DNA of 64,000 nt, from contig CAWCOY010000004.1 of NCBI GenBank assembly GCA_963797265.1, positions 62,001 to 126,000 on the forward strand, written 5' to 3'. The translations under genes and the position numbers were made by a program. The notes beneath the pieces were generated by a model, which made no database searches, was not told the DNA's origin, and worked only from the letters and a program-made list of their open reading frames with translations. How positions within the stretch are numbered: the stretch's first letter is position 1; each line of letters begins with the position of its first letter. Of the stretch, positions 43,561 to 52,581 are shown one piece after another. Origin of the DNA: DASUPK01 sp963797265. Lineage in GTDB: Bacteria > Actinomycetota > Thermoleophilia > Solirubrobacterales > 70-9.

Positions 43561-44399
43561 GGGATCGCCCTCGGCCCGACGGTGAGGCCGCCGTCGACGA
43601 TCAGGCTCTGCCCGGTGACGTAGCTCGACTCCCCGGAGAGCAGGAACAGCGCACCGTAGGCGACCTCCCACGCCGTTCCCTGCCGGCGGGCGGGAATGAA
43701 CACCTTTTCCCGCAGCGGGCTGAGCTGGGAAGCGAGCCGCCCTAGCGAGGTATCGATCAGGCCCGGGATCAGAAGGTTCGTGCGGATTCGCGGTGCTCCC
43801 TCGACCGCCGACTGGCGGCAGAGCGCCTCGAGGGCCGCCTTGGAAGCGGCGTAGACGGGAAACGGCATCACCTCGCGGGAGGCGATCGAGCCGACGAGCA
43901 CGATCGCGCCGCCGTCCGTCATCCGCTCGAGCGCCAGCTTGCAGCCCAGGAAGTGAGAGCGGGCGTTGACCGCCATCACGCCGTCCCAGTCCTCGACGCT
44001 CGTCCCGGCCAGGCCGAGACCCGCCCCGATCCCGACGTTCATCACCAGCCCGTCGACGCCGCCGAACTCGGCTGCCGTCCTCTCGAAGGCGTCGGTCATC
44101 GCCTCCTCACTACTCGCGTCGCCGCCGATCACCAGCGTCCGGGCCCCCTCGGCGCCAACCAGCTCGGCGGTCCGCTCGGCGCTCGCCTCGTTGAGGTCGG
44201 TCACCGCGACCGACGCCCCCTCGCGACCGAAGAGGATCGACATCGCCCTCCCGTTGCCGATCGGCGGGTCCTCGATTCCGTGATCCTCCTGGCCTCCGCC
44301 CACCATCAGGATCCGCCGCCCCTCGAGCCGGCCGTGGCCAGGCGCCTCGCCACGGGCCTCCGCGACGCTCGCCTCCTCGATCTGCCGCTCCCCGCTCAC
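43557..44399 (-). CDS. Short-chain dehydrogenase/reductase (3-oxoacyl-reductase-like)
   Basis: A 280-residue SDR from GTG 44399, which has AGGAGGT seven bases upstream. The cofactor loop is extended: VGGGQEDHG...GNGRA instead of TGxxxGIG, with an insertion of several residues. NVGIGAG takes the NNAG position, the catalytic Ser is in VGSIAS and YAASK is intact. The ending YVTGQSLIVDGG is typical. First gene of the SDR-CMD-SRPBCC unit and divergent from the esterase; an alcohol or ketone catabolic role is likely but unproved. Confidence 0.88.
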   Translation of the reverse strand: MSGERQIEEASVAEARGEAPGHGRLEGRRILMVGGGQEDHGIEDPPIGNGRAMSILFGREGASVAVTDLNEASAERTAELVGAEGARTLVIGGDASSEEAMTDAFERTAAEFGGVDGLVMNVGIGAGLGLAGTSVEDWDGVMAVNARSHFLGCKLALERMTDGGAIVLVGSIASREVMPFPVYAASKAALEALCRQSAVEGAPRIRTNLLIPGLIDTSLGRLASQLSPLREKVFIPARRQGTAWEVAYGALFLLSGESSYVTGQSLIVDGGLTVGPRAIP

Positions 44400-44438
44400 T
44401 GGCTGACCTCCTGCGCTCGCATCAGTAGGCTCCGGCGA

Positions 44439-45476
44439 GTGAGGAGGTGGATGCCCCTGGCGGCCCTGTTGATGGCCGCCGTCATAGTTGTTTCGGCGAC
44501 ACCGCCGGCCCGCGCTGCCGACCACGGCATCCAGGTGCTCTCCTCCCAGCGACTCGATCCTCGGCTCACCGAGTTGACCCTATCTACCGGAGCGCTGCGG
44601 GCGCCCACCAACGTCCGAGTGCTGCTTCCCGCCGGCTACCGCAAGCAGAAACCGCGCCGCTATCCGGTGCTCTACCTGCTGCACGGCGCCTTTGACGGCT
44701 ACCGCTCCTGGACAGACAAGGGAGCGGCCGAGAGCATCACTGCGGGCCGCCGGCTGATCGTGGTGATGCCCGACGGCGGCCAGGGCGGCTGGTACACCGA
44801 TTGGGTGAACCGCGGTCAGGGAGGGCCGCCCGAGTGGGAGACGTACCACATCGGCCAGCTCGTCCCGTGGATCGACGACCACTTCCGAACGGACTCGGGC
44901 CGCCGGGCTCGGGCGATCGCCGGCCTCTCGATGGGTGGCTTCGGCGCGATGAGCTACGCCGCCCGCCACCCGGATCTCTTCTCCTGGGCGGCGAGCTTCT
45001 CCGGCGCGGTCGACATCGTCAACTACCTGCCGGTCGCGGCGGTCATCGATCTGGAAGCCCCCGTCGACGGCGGCCTGCCCGGCGATCAATTCGGAGACCG
45101 CATCCTCGCCGAGGCCAACTGGCGCGCTCACAATCCCTGGGATCTCGCCGCCAACCTAAGCGGGATGCGTCTGATCATCGACACCGGGAACGGCCAGCCC
45201 GGTCCCCTCGATCCTCCGAACCGCAGCTTCGACCCGATCGAGAACGGAGTCGAGTCGATGAGCGTGTCGCTGCACGAGCGGTTGCTATCGCTCGGCATCC
45301 CCCACGTCTGGAACGACTACGGCGCGGGGACCCACAGCTGGCCCTACTGGCAGCGCGACCTGCGCGAGGCGATGCCGTCGCTGACGTCGAGTCTCGCCCG
45401 GAAGAAGGGGCGAAAGAAGCGGCGTGGGAAGAGGCAGAACCGGACGATTCACCCATCGGCCGCACGAACCGGATAG
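44439..45476 (+). CDS. Secreted Ag85/esterase-D-like alpha/beta hydrolase
   Basis: A 345-residue exported esterase. The signal is VRRWMPLAALLMAAVIVVSATPPARA in part, cut after ARA. The fold shows VRVLLPAGYRKQKPRRYPVLYLLHG, GGWYTDWVNRG, nucleophile Ser164 in GLSMGGFGAMSYAARHPDLF, and a late HSWPYWQ with the catalytic His, like antigen 85 mycolyltransferases and related esterases. GTG 44439 keeps the Arg residues of the signal; ATG 44451 with AGGAGG close upstream is the alternative. Lys/Arg-rich C-terminus. Confidence 0.88.
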   Translation: MRRWMPLAALLMAAVIVVSATPPARAADHGIQVLSSQRLDPRLTELTLSTGALRAPTNVRVLLPAGYRKQKPRRYPVLYLLHGAFDGYRSWTDKGAAESITAGRRLIVVMPDGGQGGWYTDWVNRGQGGPPEWETYHIGQLVPWIDDHFRTDSGRRARAIAGLSMGGFGAMSYAARHPDLFSWAASFSGAVDIVNYLPVAAVIDLEAPVDGGLPGDQFGDRILAEANWRAHNPWDLAANLSGMRLIIDTGNGQPGPLDPPNRSFDPIENGVESMSVSLHERLLSLGIPHVWNDYGAGTHSWPYWQRDLREAMPSLTSSLARKKGRKKRRGKRQNRTIHPSAARTG

Positions 45477-45488
45477 GCGCGAACTAGA

Positions 45489-45508
45489 AACTGGCTGGCT
45501 GGCCAGTT
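45489..45508. promoter_or_regulatory. Inverted repeat upstream of the P450 gene
   Basis: AACTGGC and GCCAGTT are perfect 7-base arms with a 6-base spacer, 36 bases before the P450 start. The shape fits a TetR-type operator. No regulator gene is adjacent. Confidence 0.4.
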
Positions 45509-45543
45509 ACTCTGACCGGGCCCGCCCCCGAGGAGAGGACCCG

Positions 45544-46824
45544 ATGAACAAGCCGCCGCAGGAGCAGCTCGCAGATCATGCGAGGGCCCGCGCCAGCGCG
45601 ACCCGTTTCACGTTGGCCGATCTGGACGCGCTCGACGTCACCGACCGCGAGCACTGGGAGGACGGGCCGCCCCAGGAGATCTTCAAGGAGCTGCGCGGCC
45701 GCTGTCCCGTCCACTGGTCGGAGATCAACGAGTACCCGGACGAGGAGGGCTTCTGGTCGGTCACCAAGGCCGACGACGTCCGCGGGGTGAGTCTCGACTG
45801 GGAGACCTTCTCCTCGGAGCGCGGCGGGGTGACCGGCCTCGACCACGCGATCCCGATCGAGCTGGCCCGCGGGATGTTCATCGCCCAGGACCCGCCCAAG
45901 CACGACCGCCTCAAGATGCTCTTCCAGCGCGGTTTCACCCCAAAGCGGATCGCCGAGCACGAGGACCGCATCCGGGCGATCGTCGAGAAGGTGCTGGACG
46001 GCGTCGCTACCCGCGGTGAGTGCGACCTGGTCACCGAGGTCGCCCAGCCGGTCGTCGCCCGCGTGATCGGCAGCTTCATGGGGATCCCCGAGGAGGACGA
46101 CATCGTCTGGGCCCGGCTGATGAACTCGGCGCTCGGCCTCGGCGACGACGACCTCAACCCCGGCGGGCTCGACCAGATTCTCCAGGAGGACATCCCGGAG
46201 ATCTTCGAGCGGTGCCGCGCCATGATCGAGGAGCGGCGAGAGAACCCGACGGACGACCTGACAAGCGTTCTGGTCCACGCGGAGATTGACGGCGACTCGC
46301 TCCAGGAGCACGAGATCGTGATGGGCTTCTTCCTGCTGGTCGCCGCCGGCAACGACTCGACCAAGGCGACCTACACGAGCGGCATGCGCTCGCTGATGGA
46401 GCACCCCGAGCAGAAGCGAGCGCTCGCAGAGGATCCCTCACTGATTCCAGGCGCCGTCGAGGAGTGCCTGCGCATGTACCCGGCCTTCGCGCACTTCCGC
46501 CGCACCGCCACGCGCGACACCGAGATCGCCGGACAGCCCATCAAGGAGGGCGAGAAGGTGGTCATGTGGTACGTCTCGTCGAACCGGGACGAGGACGTCT
46601 ACGAGGACCCGGATCGCTTTGACGTGCACCGCAACCCGGAGCACCAGGCCTTCGGCGCGGGCGGCCGTCACTTCTGCCTCGGTTCGGCGCTCGCCCGGCT
46701 CGAGCTGCGCATCCTCTTCGAGGAGACGCTGCGCCGCTTCCCGAACATTGAGCTCGCCGGGGAGCCGCAGCCGGCCATCTCGGCGTTCCTCAATCAGCTG
46801 AAGACTCTGCCCGTCCGCTGGTAG
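45544..46824 (+). CDS. Cytochrome P450
   Basis: A 426-residue soluble bacterial P450. The I-helix reads VAAGNDSTKATYT (oxygen activation), the K-helix has EECLR (ExxR), and the haem loop FGAGGRHFCLG holds the proximal Cys378. The early block FIAQDPPKHDRLKMLFQRGFTPKRI matches actinobacterial CYP families acting on steroids or fatty acids, but the substrate cannot be fixed. No ferredoxin or reductase is adjacent. ATG 45544 has GAGGAGAGGACCC upstream. Confidence 0.95.
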   Translation: MNKPPQEQLADHARARASATRFTLADLDALDVTDREHWEDGPPQEIFKELRGRCPVHWSEINEYPDEEGFWSVTKADDVRGVSLDWETFSSERGGVTGLDHAIPIELARGMFIAQDPPKHDRLKMLFQRGFTPKRIAEHEDRIRAIVEKVLDGVATRGECDLVTEVAQPVVARVIGSFMGIPEEDDIVWARLMNSALGLGDDDLNPGGLDQILQEDIPEIFERCRAMIEERRENPTDDLTSVLVHAEIDGDSLQEHEIVMGFFLLVAAGNDSTKATYTSGMRSLMEHPEQKRALAEDPSLIPGAVEECLRMYPAFAHFRRTATRDTEIAGQPIKEGEKVVMWYVSSNRDEDVYEDPDRFDVHRNPEHQAFGAGGRHFCLGSALARLELRILFEETLRRFPNIELAGEPQPAISAFLNQLKTLPVRW

Positions 46825-46844
46825 CCCGCGGGTAACCTCAAGTT

Positions 46845-48230
46845 GTGGCCACGAGGGCACGCCCCGGGCTGGACAAGACCGAGGTAAGGGATTCGGCGCT
46901 CAACCTGATCGGCGAGACGCCCCTGGTGCGCCTCTCCCGGCTCGAGCCTGGGCTGACGACCCCGTTGGTGGCCAAGGTCGAGTTCGTGAACCCCGGTGGC
47001 TCGGTGAAGGACCGGCCCGCGGTGACGATGATCGACGCCGCGGAGCGCTCGGGGGAACTGAAGCCAGGCGGGACCCTGGTGGAGCCCACCTCAGGGAACA
47101 CCGGGATCGGCCTGGCGATGGTCGCGATCCTGCGCGGCTACCGGGTGATCGCGGTGATGCCGGACAAGATGAGCAGGGAGAAGATCGACACCCTTCGCGC
47201 CTACGGCGCCGAGGTGGTGATCTGCCCGACCGACGTGCCCCCGGACTCGCCCCGGGCCTACTACCGGGTGGCCGATCGCCTCACCGAGGAGATCGCCGGT
47301 GCCTTTCAGCCCAACCAGTACTTCAACCCGGCCAACCCCGAGGCGCATTACCACTCCACGGGCCCCGAGATCTGGCGGCAGACGGCCGGATTGATCACCC
47401 ACATCGTGATCGCAGTGGGGACGGGCGGCACGATCAGCGGCGCGGGCCGCTACCTCAAGGAGCAGAACCCGGAGATCGAGGTGGTCGGGGCGGACCCGGA
47501 GGGGTCTCTCTACTCCGGCGGGCCGGTGCACCCCTACCGGGTCGAGGGCATCGGCGAGGACTTCTGGCCGGACACCCTTCACAAGGATGTCGTCGACCGC
47601 TACGTCAGGGTCAGCGACCGGGACTCGTTCGTCGCGGCGCGCCGGCTGGTGGCGCGGGAGGGGCTCTTCGCGGGCGGCTCCTCGGGGACGGCGGTCTACG
47701 CGGCCCTGCAGGTTGCGCGCGAGGTCGACGATCCCGAGGCGCTGGTGGTGACGCTCCTGCCGGACGGAGGCCGGCCCTACCTCTCGAAGGTCTTCAACGA
47801 CCACTGGATGCGCGAGCACGGGTATCTGGCGGGCGGAGGACGTACCGCGGGAGAGCTGATGGACGACAAGGGCGCCGGCGGAGACCTGCTGACGGTCTCG
47901 AGCCACGACGAGGTCGGGCGGGCACTCGAGTTGATGCGCCAGCACGGCGTCTCCCAGATCCCGGTCGTCTCCGCCGAGGACGAGAGCGTCTTCGTCGGGG
48001 TCGTCAGCGAGCGGGGCCTGCTCTGGGCGTCGGCTGAACACCCCGGGATCCTCAGGCAGGAGGTGACCGAAGTGCTGGAGCCACCGCTGCCGGAGCTCGC
48101 CTCCGAGGACCCGGCGGAGGACGCGATCAGGCTGCTCGAGGAGGGCCGCCAGGCGGTGATCGTGATGCGCGCCGGGAGGCCGCTCGGGATCCTCACCCCA
48201 GTCGATCTGATCGAGGTCCTCAACAGGTGA
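46845..48230 (+). CDS. cbs: Cystathionine beta-synthase with CBS-domain pair
   Basis: A 461-residue PLP enzyme. The catalytic part has the PLP lysine in NPGGSVKDRPA (Lys55), EPTSGNTGIGLAM, GTGGTISGAGRYLKE and FAGGSSGTAV. The last 120 residues are two CBS repeats (QIPVVSAEDESVFVGVVSE and VIVMRAGRPLGILTPVDLIEVLN). It condenses serine and homocysteine, or acts as a cysteine synthase; the CBS pair and the gamma-enzyme next door favour transsulfuration. GTG start; coupled to the following gene (GTGA). Confidence 0.92.
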   Translation: MATRARPGLDKTEVRDSALNLIGETPLVRLSRLEPGLTTPLVAKVEFVNPGGSVKDRPAVTMIDAAERSGELKPGGTLVEPTSGNTGIGLAMVAILRGYRVIAVMPDKMSREKIDTLRAYGAEVVICPTDVPPDSPRAYYRVADRLTEEIAGAFQPNQYFNPANPEAHYHSTGPEIWRQTAGLITHIVIAVGTGGTISGAGRYLKEQNPEIEVVGADPEGSLYSGGPVHPYRVEGIGEDFWPDTLHKDVVDRYVRVSDRDSFVAARRLVAREGLFAGGSSGTAVYAALQVAREVDDPEALVVTLLPDGGRPYLSKVFNDHWMREHGYLAGGGRTAGELMDDKGAGGDLLTVSSHDEVGRALELMRQHGVSQIPVVSAEDESVFVGVVSERGLLWASAEHPGILRQEVTEVLEPPLPELASEDPAEDAIRLLEEGRQAVIVMRAGRPLGILTPVDLIEVLNR

Positions 48231-49324
48231 GCGCCGAGGACAAGGGGGGGTCGGGGCAGCGGCTCGACACCAGGGTCGTGCACGCCGGGCTCGATCCCGA
48301 CCCCACCTACGGCTCGGTGATCCCCCCGATCCACCAGACGTCGACCTTCCGGCAGAGCGCCCCCGGCGAGTTCACCGAGGACTACGACTACTCCCGGTCG
48401 GCCAACCCCACCCGAGCAGCCCTCGAGCGGGCGCTGGGCGAGCTCGAGGGCGGGCTCGGAACGGCCTTCGCCAGCGGCATGGCCGCGACCCACGCCGTAA
48501 TCACCGCGCTCTGCAGGGCCGGCGACCACCTGATCCTGCCGCTCGACCTCTACGGCGGCACCTACCGGTTGGTGGACAAGGTGCTGACCGGGTTCGGGAT
48601 CACCTATGACCTGGTCGACCAGCGCGAACCCGAAGCCGTGCGCGCTGCGGTGCGCGAGAACACGAGCCTGGTCTGGGTGGAGAGCCCGACCAATCCGCTG
48701 CTGAACGTGGTGGACCTGGCGGCCGTCGCCGAGGCAGCGGGCACGGTGCCGGTGGCGGTCGACAACACCTTCGCCACCCCGATCCTGCAGCGGCCGCTCG
48801 AGCTGGGCGCGGCGGTGGCGGTCCACTCGACCACCAAGTACCTCGGGGGCCACTCCGACGTGGTCGGCGGCGCCGCGATCGTCCGGGACGCCGACCTGCA
48901 CGAGCGGATCCGCTTCATTCAGAACTCGGTCGGGGCGGTGCCGGGGCCGCTCGACTGCTTCCTCGTTCACCGCGGCCTGCGCACTCTCGCGCTGCGGGTC
49001 GCGCGCCACACCGAGAACGGGCGGGCGGTGAGCACCTTCCTCCGCTCGGCGCCGACGGTCGAGGAGGTCCAGTGGCCGGGCTTCGGCGGAATGGTCTCCT
49101 TCCGCCACCCCGACGCGACCGGCATCGTGGCCCGCACCGAGCTGTTCACGCTCGCGGAGTCCCTTGGCGGCGTCGAGTCCCTGATCGAGGTGCCCCAGGC
49201 GATGACCCACCAGTCCGCCGAGGACTCGCCGGCCGCCGTGCCGCCGGATCTGGTGCGCCTCTCGTGCGGGATCGAGGCACCCGAGGATCTGATCGCCGAC
49301 CTCGAGGCGGCGCTGGCAGCCTAG
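48227..49324 (+). CDS. Cystathionine gamma-synthase/gamma-lyase family enzyme with a short internal deletion
   Basis: A 365-residue PLP enzyme: YSRSANPTRAALE, FASGMAATHAV, DLYGGTYRL, SPTNPLLNVVDL, VDNTFATPILQRPLELGA and the PLP lysine in HSTTKYLGGHSD (Lys204). Near residue 283 it reads QWPGFGGMVSF, whereas relatives have WPGL-HPGHE-ARRQM-GFGGMVSF, so about 15 residues are missing in frame. Whether it is still active is unknown. It would make or cleave cystathionine next to CBS. The stop shares CTAG with the convergent hydrolase gene. Confidence 0.9.
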   Translation: MSAEDKGGSGQRLDTRVVHAGLDPDPTYGSVIPPIHQTSTFRQSAPGEFTEDYDYSRSANPTRAALERALGELEGGLGTAFASGMAATHAVITALCRAGDHLILPLDLYGGTYRLVDKVLTGFGITYDLVDQREPEAVRAAVRENTSLVWVESPTNPLLNVVDLAAVAEAAGTVPVAVDNTFATPILQRPLELGAAVAVHSTTKYLGGHSDVVGGAAIVRDADLHERIRFIQNSVGAVPGPLDCFLVHRGLRTLALRVARHTENGRAVSTFLRSAPTVEEVQWPGFGGMVSFRHPDATGIVARTELFTLAESLGGVESLIEVPQAMTHQSAEDSPAAVPPDLVRLSCGIEAPEDLIADLEAALAA

Positions 49325-50859
49325 GAGTCGGGCGAGGTGGCGATCGCGACATAGTCGTAGTCGCCCGGCCAGCCGTCCTGGGCTCGCGGGATGAACCCAG
49401 AGCAGGTGTGATCAGGCGTGCTGGGCGGATCGGGCCGCATCGGGTCGGGACGGAGGTCCTCGCAGTCGAAGCGCCCGCCGCCCGCGAGCCCGATGTCGAG
49501 CCGGGAACGGTAGTAGCGGGAGAACATGTTCCCGTCGCCGTCCGGGTCGACCGCCGCCTCCCTGCGGTCGTCGAACCAGCGGTCCGAGAGCAGGCGGCGG
49601 TCGGCGGACGGGTCCTCCTTGACGTACCTGTCGAACCAGGCCGTCGTGTACCAGTCGATCATGTCCGCCCCGCGGAGGCTGGCGCCGAAGGCCGGGTTCG
49701 GGATCCAGGAGAAGTCGAGGTGGCTGCCGCCGCGGATGATCAGCTCGCCGGAGTCGACGCCGGCGTCGGAATAGGAGACCGACTGAGTCGCCTTCGACTC
49801 GGGGTCGGGCTGCGAGAGGTTCGGGGTCGGCGGCAGGAAGTAGTCGGCTGAGATTCCCAGCGCGGGCTTGGTGAGCGGAGCGGCGTCGCGCTGGGACGGG
49901 TCCGCGGGGCAGGACCGTTCTCCGGGCGGAAATGCCGCGGACCCGCCGTTCGGGTCAGCGTCACTGAGGTTGTCCCAGGCGACGATGGCGTCCACGCGTG
50001 GATCCCACTGCCCGATGTAGGAGACGCCCGCCGCGCCGTAGGAGTGTCCCGCCAGCCCGAGCCGCTCACGGTCGAGCATACCGGCGAACGGGTTGTAGCC
50101 GGCATCGAGCCCGGCGGCGACGCGTCGATCCTGCTTCGGCGCATGGCTGGTGCCGGTCTCGCAGCTCGGCACCGGCTCGTAGGGATGCTTCGCGTCTGAG
50201 AGGAAGAAGTCGATCGCGTCCTCGGTGCCGTCGAAGAACGGGCGACCGTCGGTCTGGGCGGGCACACCCTCGAGCCGGTCGGAACCCTCGCCGAAGATGT
50301 CGGACTGGCCCTGCCCCTGCGGATCGAAGGTCATCACGACGTAGCCGGCCTTGGCGAGCGCCTGAGCCGCGTACCAGTACATCTGCTCGTCGGCCTGGAC
50401 CGAGCCGTTCGTGATCACGATCCCGGGCCGTCGTGCGGGCCCGGACCTCGTCGCCCAGACGTGGCCCCAGAGCGTGGCGCCGTCGCGCGCGGTGAACAGC
50501 ACCGGCTTGACGATCCCGTAGCCCTTCGGGCCCCAGTCGTAGAGGCGAACGTCGCCCGCACAGCCGTCGAAGCCGTTGCCGCAGAGGTTGACGAAGTTCC
50601 TCTCCGGGTCCCGGAGCAGCGCGAGCGCCGCCTGGTTGTTGTTCTCGAGGCTCTGCTGCCGGAGGCGGAGCTGGTACGCCGGTGTCATGTAGATCCGGGC
50701 GCGCTCGAGCGTCTTCGAATAGTTCTTCGCCTCGTAGACGGGGTCGAATGCGGAGGCGGCAACGGGGCCCCAGATAAGCCCGATTGCAACCGCCGTAGCG
50801 GCGACCGCGGGCGCTCTCCTCCACAATCGACCTCCCGTCAAAGCGGCGGCATCATACAT
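49321..50859 (-). CDS. Secreted alpha/beta hydrolase (peptidase S9/dienelactone-hydrolase-like)
   Basis: About 512 residues from ATG 50859. A signal peptide is visible (RRAPAVAATAVAIGLIWGPVAASA). The hydrolase core has PGIVITNGSVQADEQMYW, FDPQGQGQSDIFGEG and the nucleophile Ser273 in GLAGHSYGAAG, with a late HLDFSWIP. A TTG at about 50829 with GGGAGG upstream would give a shorter, more normal signal (LWRRAPAVA). Substrate unknown. Divergent from the TetR gene with only 10 bases between start codons. Confidence 0.82.
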   Translation of the reverse strand: MYDAAALTGGRLWRRAPAVAATAVAIGLIWGPVAASAFDPVYEAKNYSKTLERARIYMTPAYQLRLRQQSLENNNQAALALLRDPERNFVNLCGNGFDGCAGDVRLYDWGPKGYGIVKPVLFTARDGATLWGHVWATRSGPARRPGIVITNGSVQADEQMYWYAAQALAKAGYVVMTFDPQGQGQSDIFGEGSDRLEGVPAQTDGRPFFDGTEDAIDFFLSDAKHPYEPVPSCETGTSHAPKQDRRVAAGLDAGYNPFAGMLDRERLGLAGHSYGAAGVSYIGQWDPRVDAIVAWDNLSDADPNGGSAAFPPGERSCPADPSQRDAAPLTKPALGISADYFLPPTPNLSQPDPESKATQSVSYSDAGVDSGELIIRGGSHLDFSWIPNPAFGASLRGADMIDWYTTAWFDRYVKEDPSADRRLLSDRWFDDRREAAVDPDGDGNMFSRYYRSRLDIGLAGGGRFDCEDLRPDPMRPDPPSTPDHTCSGFIPRAQDGWPGDYDYVAIATSPDS

Positions 50860-50872
50860 AGTTTTAGGTATG
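50853..50872. promoter_or_regulatory. Inverted repeat in the 10-base gap between divergent starts
   Basis: Arms CATAC and GTATG flank ATAGTTTTAG, and an inner ACATA/TATGT pair adds to the symmetry. The site covers the start codons of both the TetR-type gene and the hydrolase, so binding would repress both. Confidence 0.45.
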
Positions 50873-51463
50873 TCTCAAATGAGAGCGACCAGACAGCGAG
50901 GGAGACCGGCGGCTGCCAGCCGTGAGGACGTGATCGAGGCCGGCCTGCACCGGTACCTGAGGGGCCGCCGGGTGGACGTCCAGGCCATCGCCGCGGAGAT
51001 CGGCGTCGGCCGCGCCACGGTCTACCGCTGGTTCGGCTCTCGCGACAAACTGATCGGCGAGGTGGTCATCCGAGCGACCGAGCCTGTGCTTGCCCGGGCA
51101 CGCGCCGGGCTGGAGGGAAAGGGCGGGCCGGGCCTGCTCGACACCTTCGACCGCTTCAACCGCGCTCTCGCGGACGCCCCCGCTCTGCGCGCCTTCGTCG
51201 ACCAGGAGCGGGACGCGGCGCTCCGCCTGATCGCCTCCGGCGCCGGGATCGTCCAACCACGGATCGTGGAGCTGATCACGGCGCTGATCAGGGAGGAGGT
51301 CGAGGCCGGAACCTACGAGCCCCCCGTGGAGCCGGCGATCCTCGGCTTCGCGATCGTCAAGCTCGCTCAGGCCTTCCTCTTCAACGACGCCGTCGCTGGA
51401 ATCCGCGGTGACGTCGACCGGCTGCGCGAGGTCGAGGCGGCGCTGCTGGGCGTACCTGCGTAG
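50870..51463 (+). CDS. TetR-family regulator, QsdR-like
   Basis: A 197-residue regulator with an N-terminal helix-turn-helix (VQAIAAEIGVGRATVYRWFGSRDKLIGEV) and a C-terminal ligand domain (FVDQERDAALRLIASGAGIVQPRIVELI, GFAIVKLAQAFLFNDAVAG) like QsdR. It has no visible ribosome site before ATG 50870; ATG 50879 is possible, and the transcript may be leaderless. It likely controls itself and the divergent hydrolase. Confidence 0.9.
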   Translation: MSQMRATRQRGRPAAASREDVIEAGLHRYLRGRRVDVQAIAAEIGVGRATVYRWFGSRDKLIGEVVIRATEPVLARARAGLEGKGGPGLLDTFDRFNRALADAPALRAFVDQERDAALRLIASGAGIVQPRIVELITALIREEVEAGTYEPPVEPAILGFAIVKLAQAFLFNDAVAGIRGDVDRLREVEAALLGVPA

Positions 51464-51523
51464 CTCTTTCTCGCGCCAGAAGATGTGAAGAATCGGTGGA
51501 GGTTTTTGACCTAGGGTTTCCGC

Positions 51524-52579
51524 ATGGAAAGCACCGCGGCGGCCCAGGCAAGTGCCGCGCAGGCGCCCCAACGAGAGAGGAAGCAGGGTTGGCGATCGCG
51601 CCGGGGCGTGCGGATCGGCGTGCCCGCCCTGTACCTGCTGGGCACGGCGATCGCGATCGACCGCTTGGGCCTTCCCTACTCGCAGGACTGGATCTTCATC
51701 TGGATCGTCGGGCTGATGGTCGCCATCTCAGTGGCCGGGGGCGAGCACTCGATGCGGCGCCTGGTCACGGACTGGCTCCCGATCATCGTCGCCCTGCTCG
51801 CCTACGACCTGCTGCGCGGCGTGGCCGACGGCAAGCTGCTGCCGATCCACTGGCAGCCGCCGGTGGACGCCGACGAGATCCTGGGGCTGGGCCAGGTGCC
51901 GACGATCCGGTTCCAGGACGCGATCTACACCCCGGGCCACCCCCACTTCTGGGACTACGCGGCCTTCGGCTTCTGGTTCTCCCACTTCTTCGCGACCCTG
52001 CTGGTCGGGGTGGGGATCTGGCTCTACCGCCACCAGTGGTTCGGCCGGTTCGCCGCCTGCATCGTCGCCCTTGCGGCGATGGGCCTCGTCACCTACGTGC
52101 TCTTCCCGGTGGCCCCGCCATGGCTCGCGGCGGACCACGGCTACATCGATCACACCTACCGGATCACCCACGCGGTGGTGAACCACCTGCCGGTACCCAA
52201 GGCCGGCGCCCTCTTCCAGAAGGGGACCGACTGGGGGAACGACGTCGCCGCGGTGCCCTCGCTGCACGCGGGCTACACGATGCTGATCTGCCTCTTCCTC
52301 TGGCCCAGGGTCAACCGGCGCTGGCGGCCGCTGCTCGCCGCCTACCCCATCGGGATGGGCCTGTCCCTGATCTACCTGGGCGAGCACTACCTGATCGACA
52401 TCCTGCTCGGCTGGGCCTACGCGGCCGCCGCGATCTACCTCGTCAACTGGGGATTCGAGCGCTGGGGCGCCAGGGCTACACGGCTTCGCCATCAGATCGC
52501 GGCCACTAGCGGTGGCCCCTCACAAGTCGCTACGGGCTACGCCCTCCGCTCCAAGGTGCAGCCGCCTGGTGGCCGCTAG
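51524..52579 (+). CDS. PAP2-superfamily phosphatase/phosphotransferase (inositolphosphotransferase-like)
   Basis: A 351-residue membrane protein with about six helices. After LYLLGTAIAIDRLGLPYSQDW the PAP2 motifs are in the second half: VPSLHAGYTML (with catalytic His) and YLGEHYLIDILLGW (second His and Asp), as in the Aur1/inositol phosphotransferase branch. The protein could act on phospholipids or undecaprenyl phosphates. The 3' end precedes the exonuclease GTG by only two bases, so the two are co-transcribed. Confidence 0.88.
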   Translation: MESTAAAQASAAQAPQRERKQGWRSRRGVRIGVPALYLLGTAIAIDRLGLPYSQDWIFIWIVGLMVAISVAGGEHSMRRLVTDWLPIIVALLAYDLLRGVADGKLLPIHWQPPVDADEILGLGQVPTIRFQDAIYTPGHPHFWDYAAFGFWFSHFFATLLVGVGIWLYRHQWFGRFAACIVALAAMGLVTYVLFPVAPPWLAADHGYIDHTYRITHAVVNHLPVPKAGALFQKGTDWGNDVAAVPSLHAGYTMLICLFLWPRVNRRWRPLLAAYPIGMGLSLIYLGEHYLIDILLGWAYAAAAIYLVNWGFERWGARATRLRHQIAATSGGPSQVATGYALRSKVQPPGGR

Positions 52580-52581
52580 GC

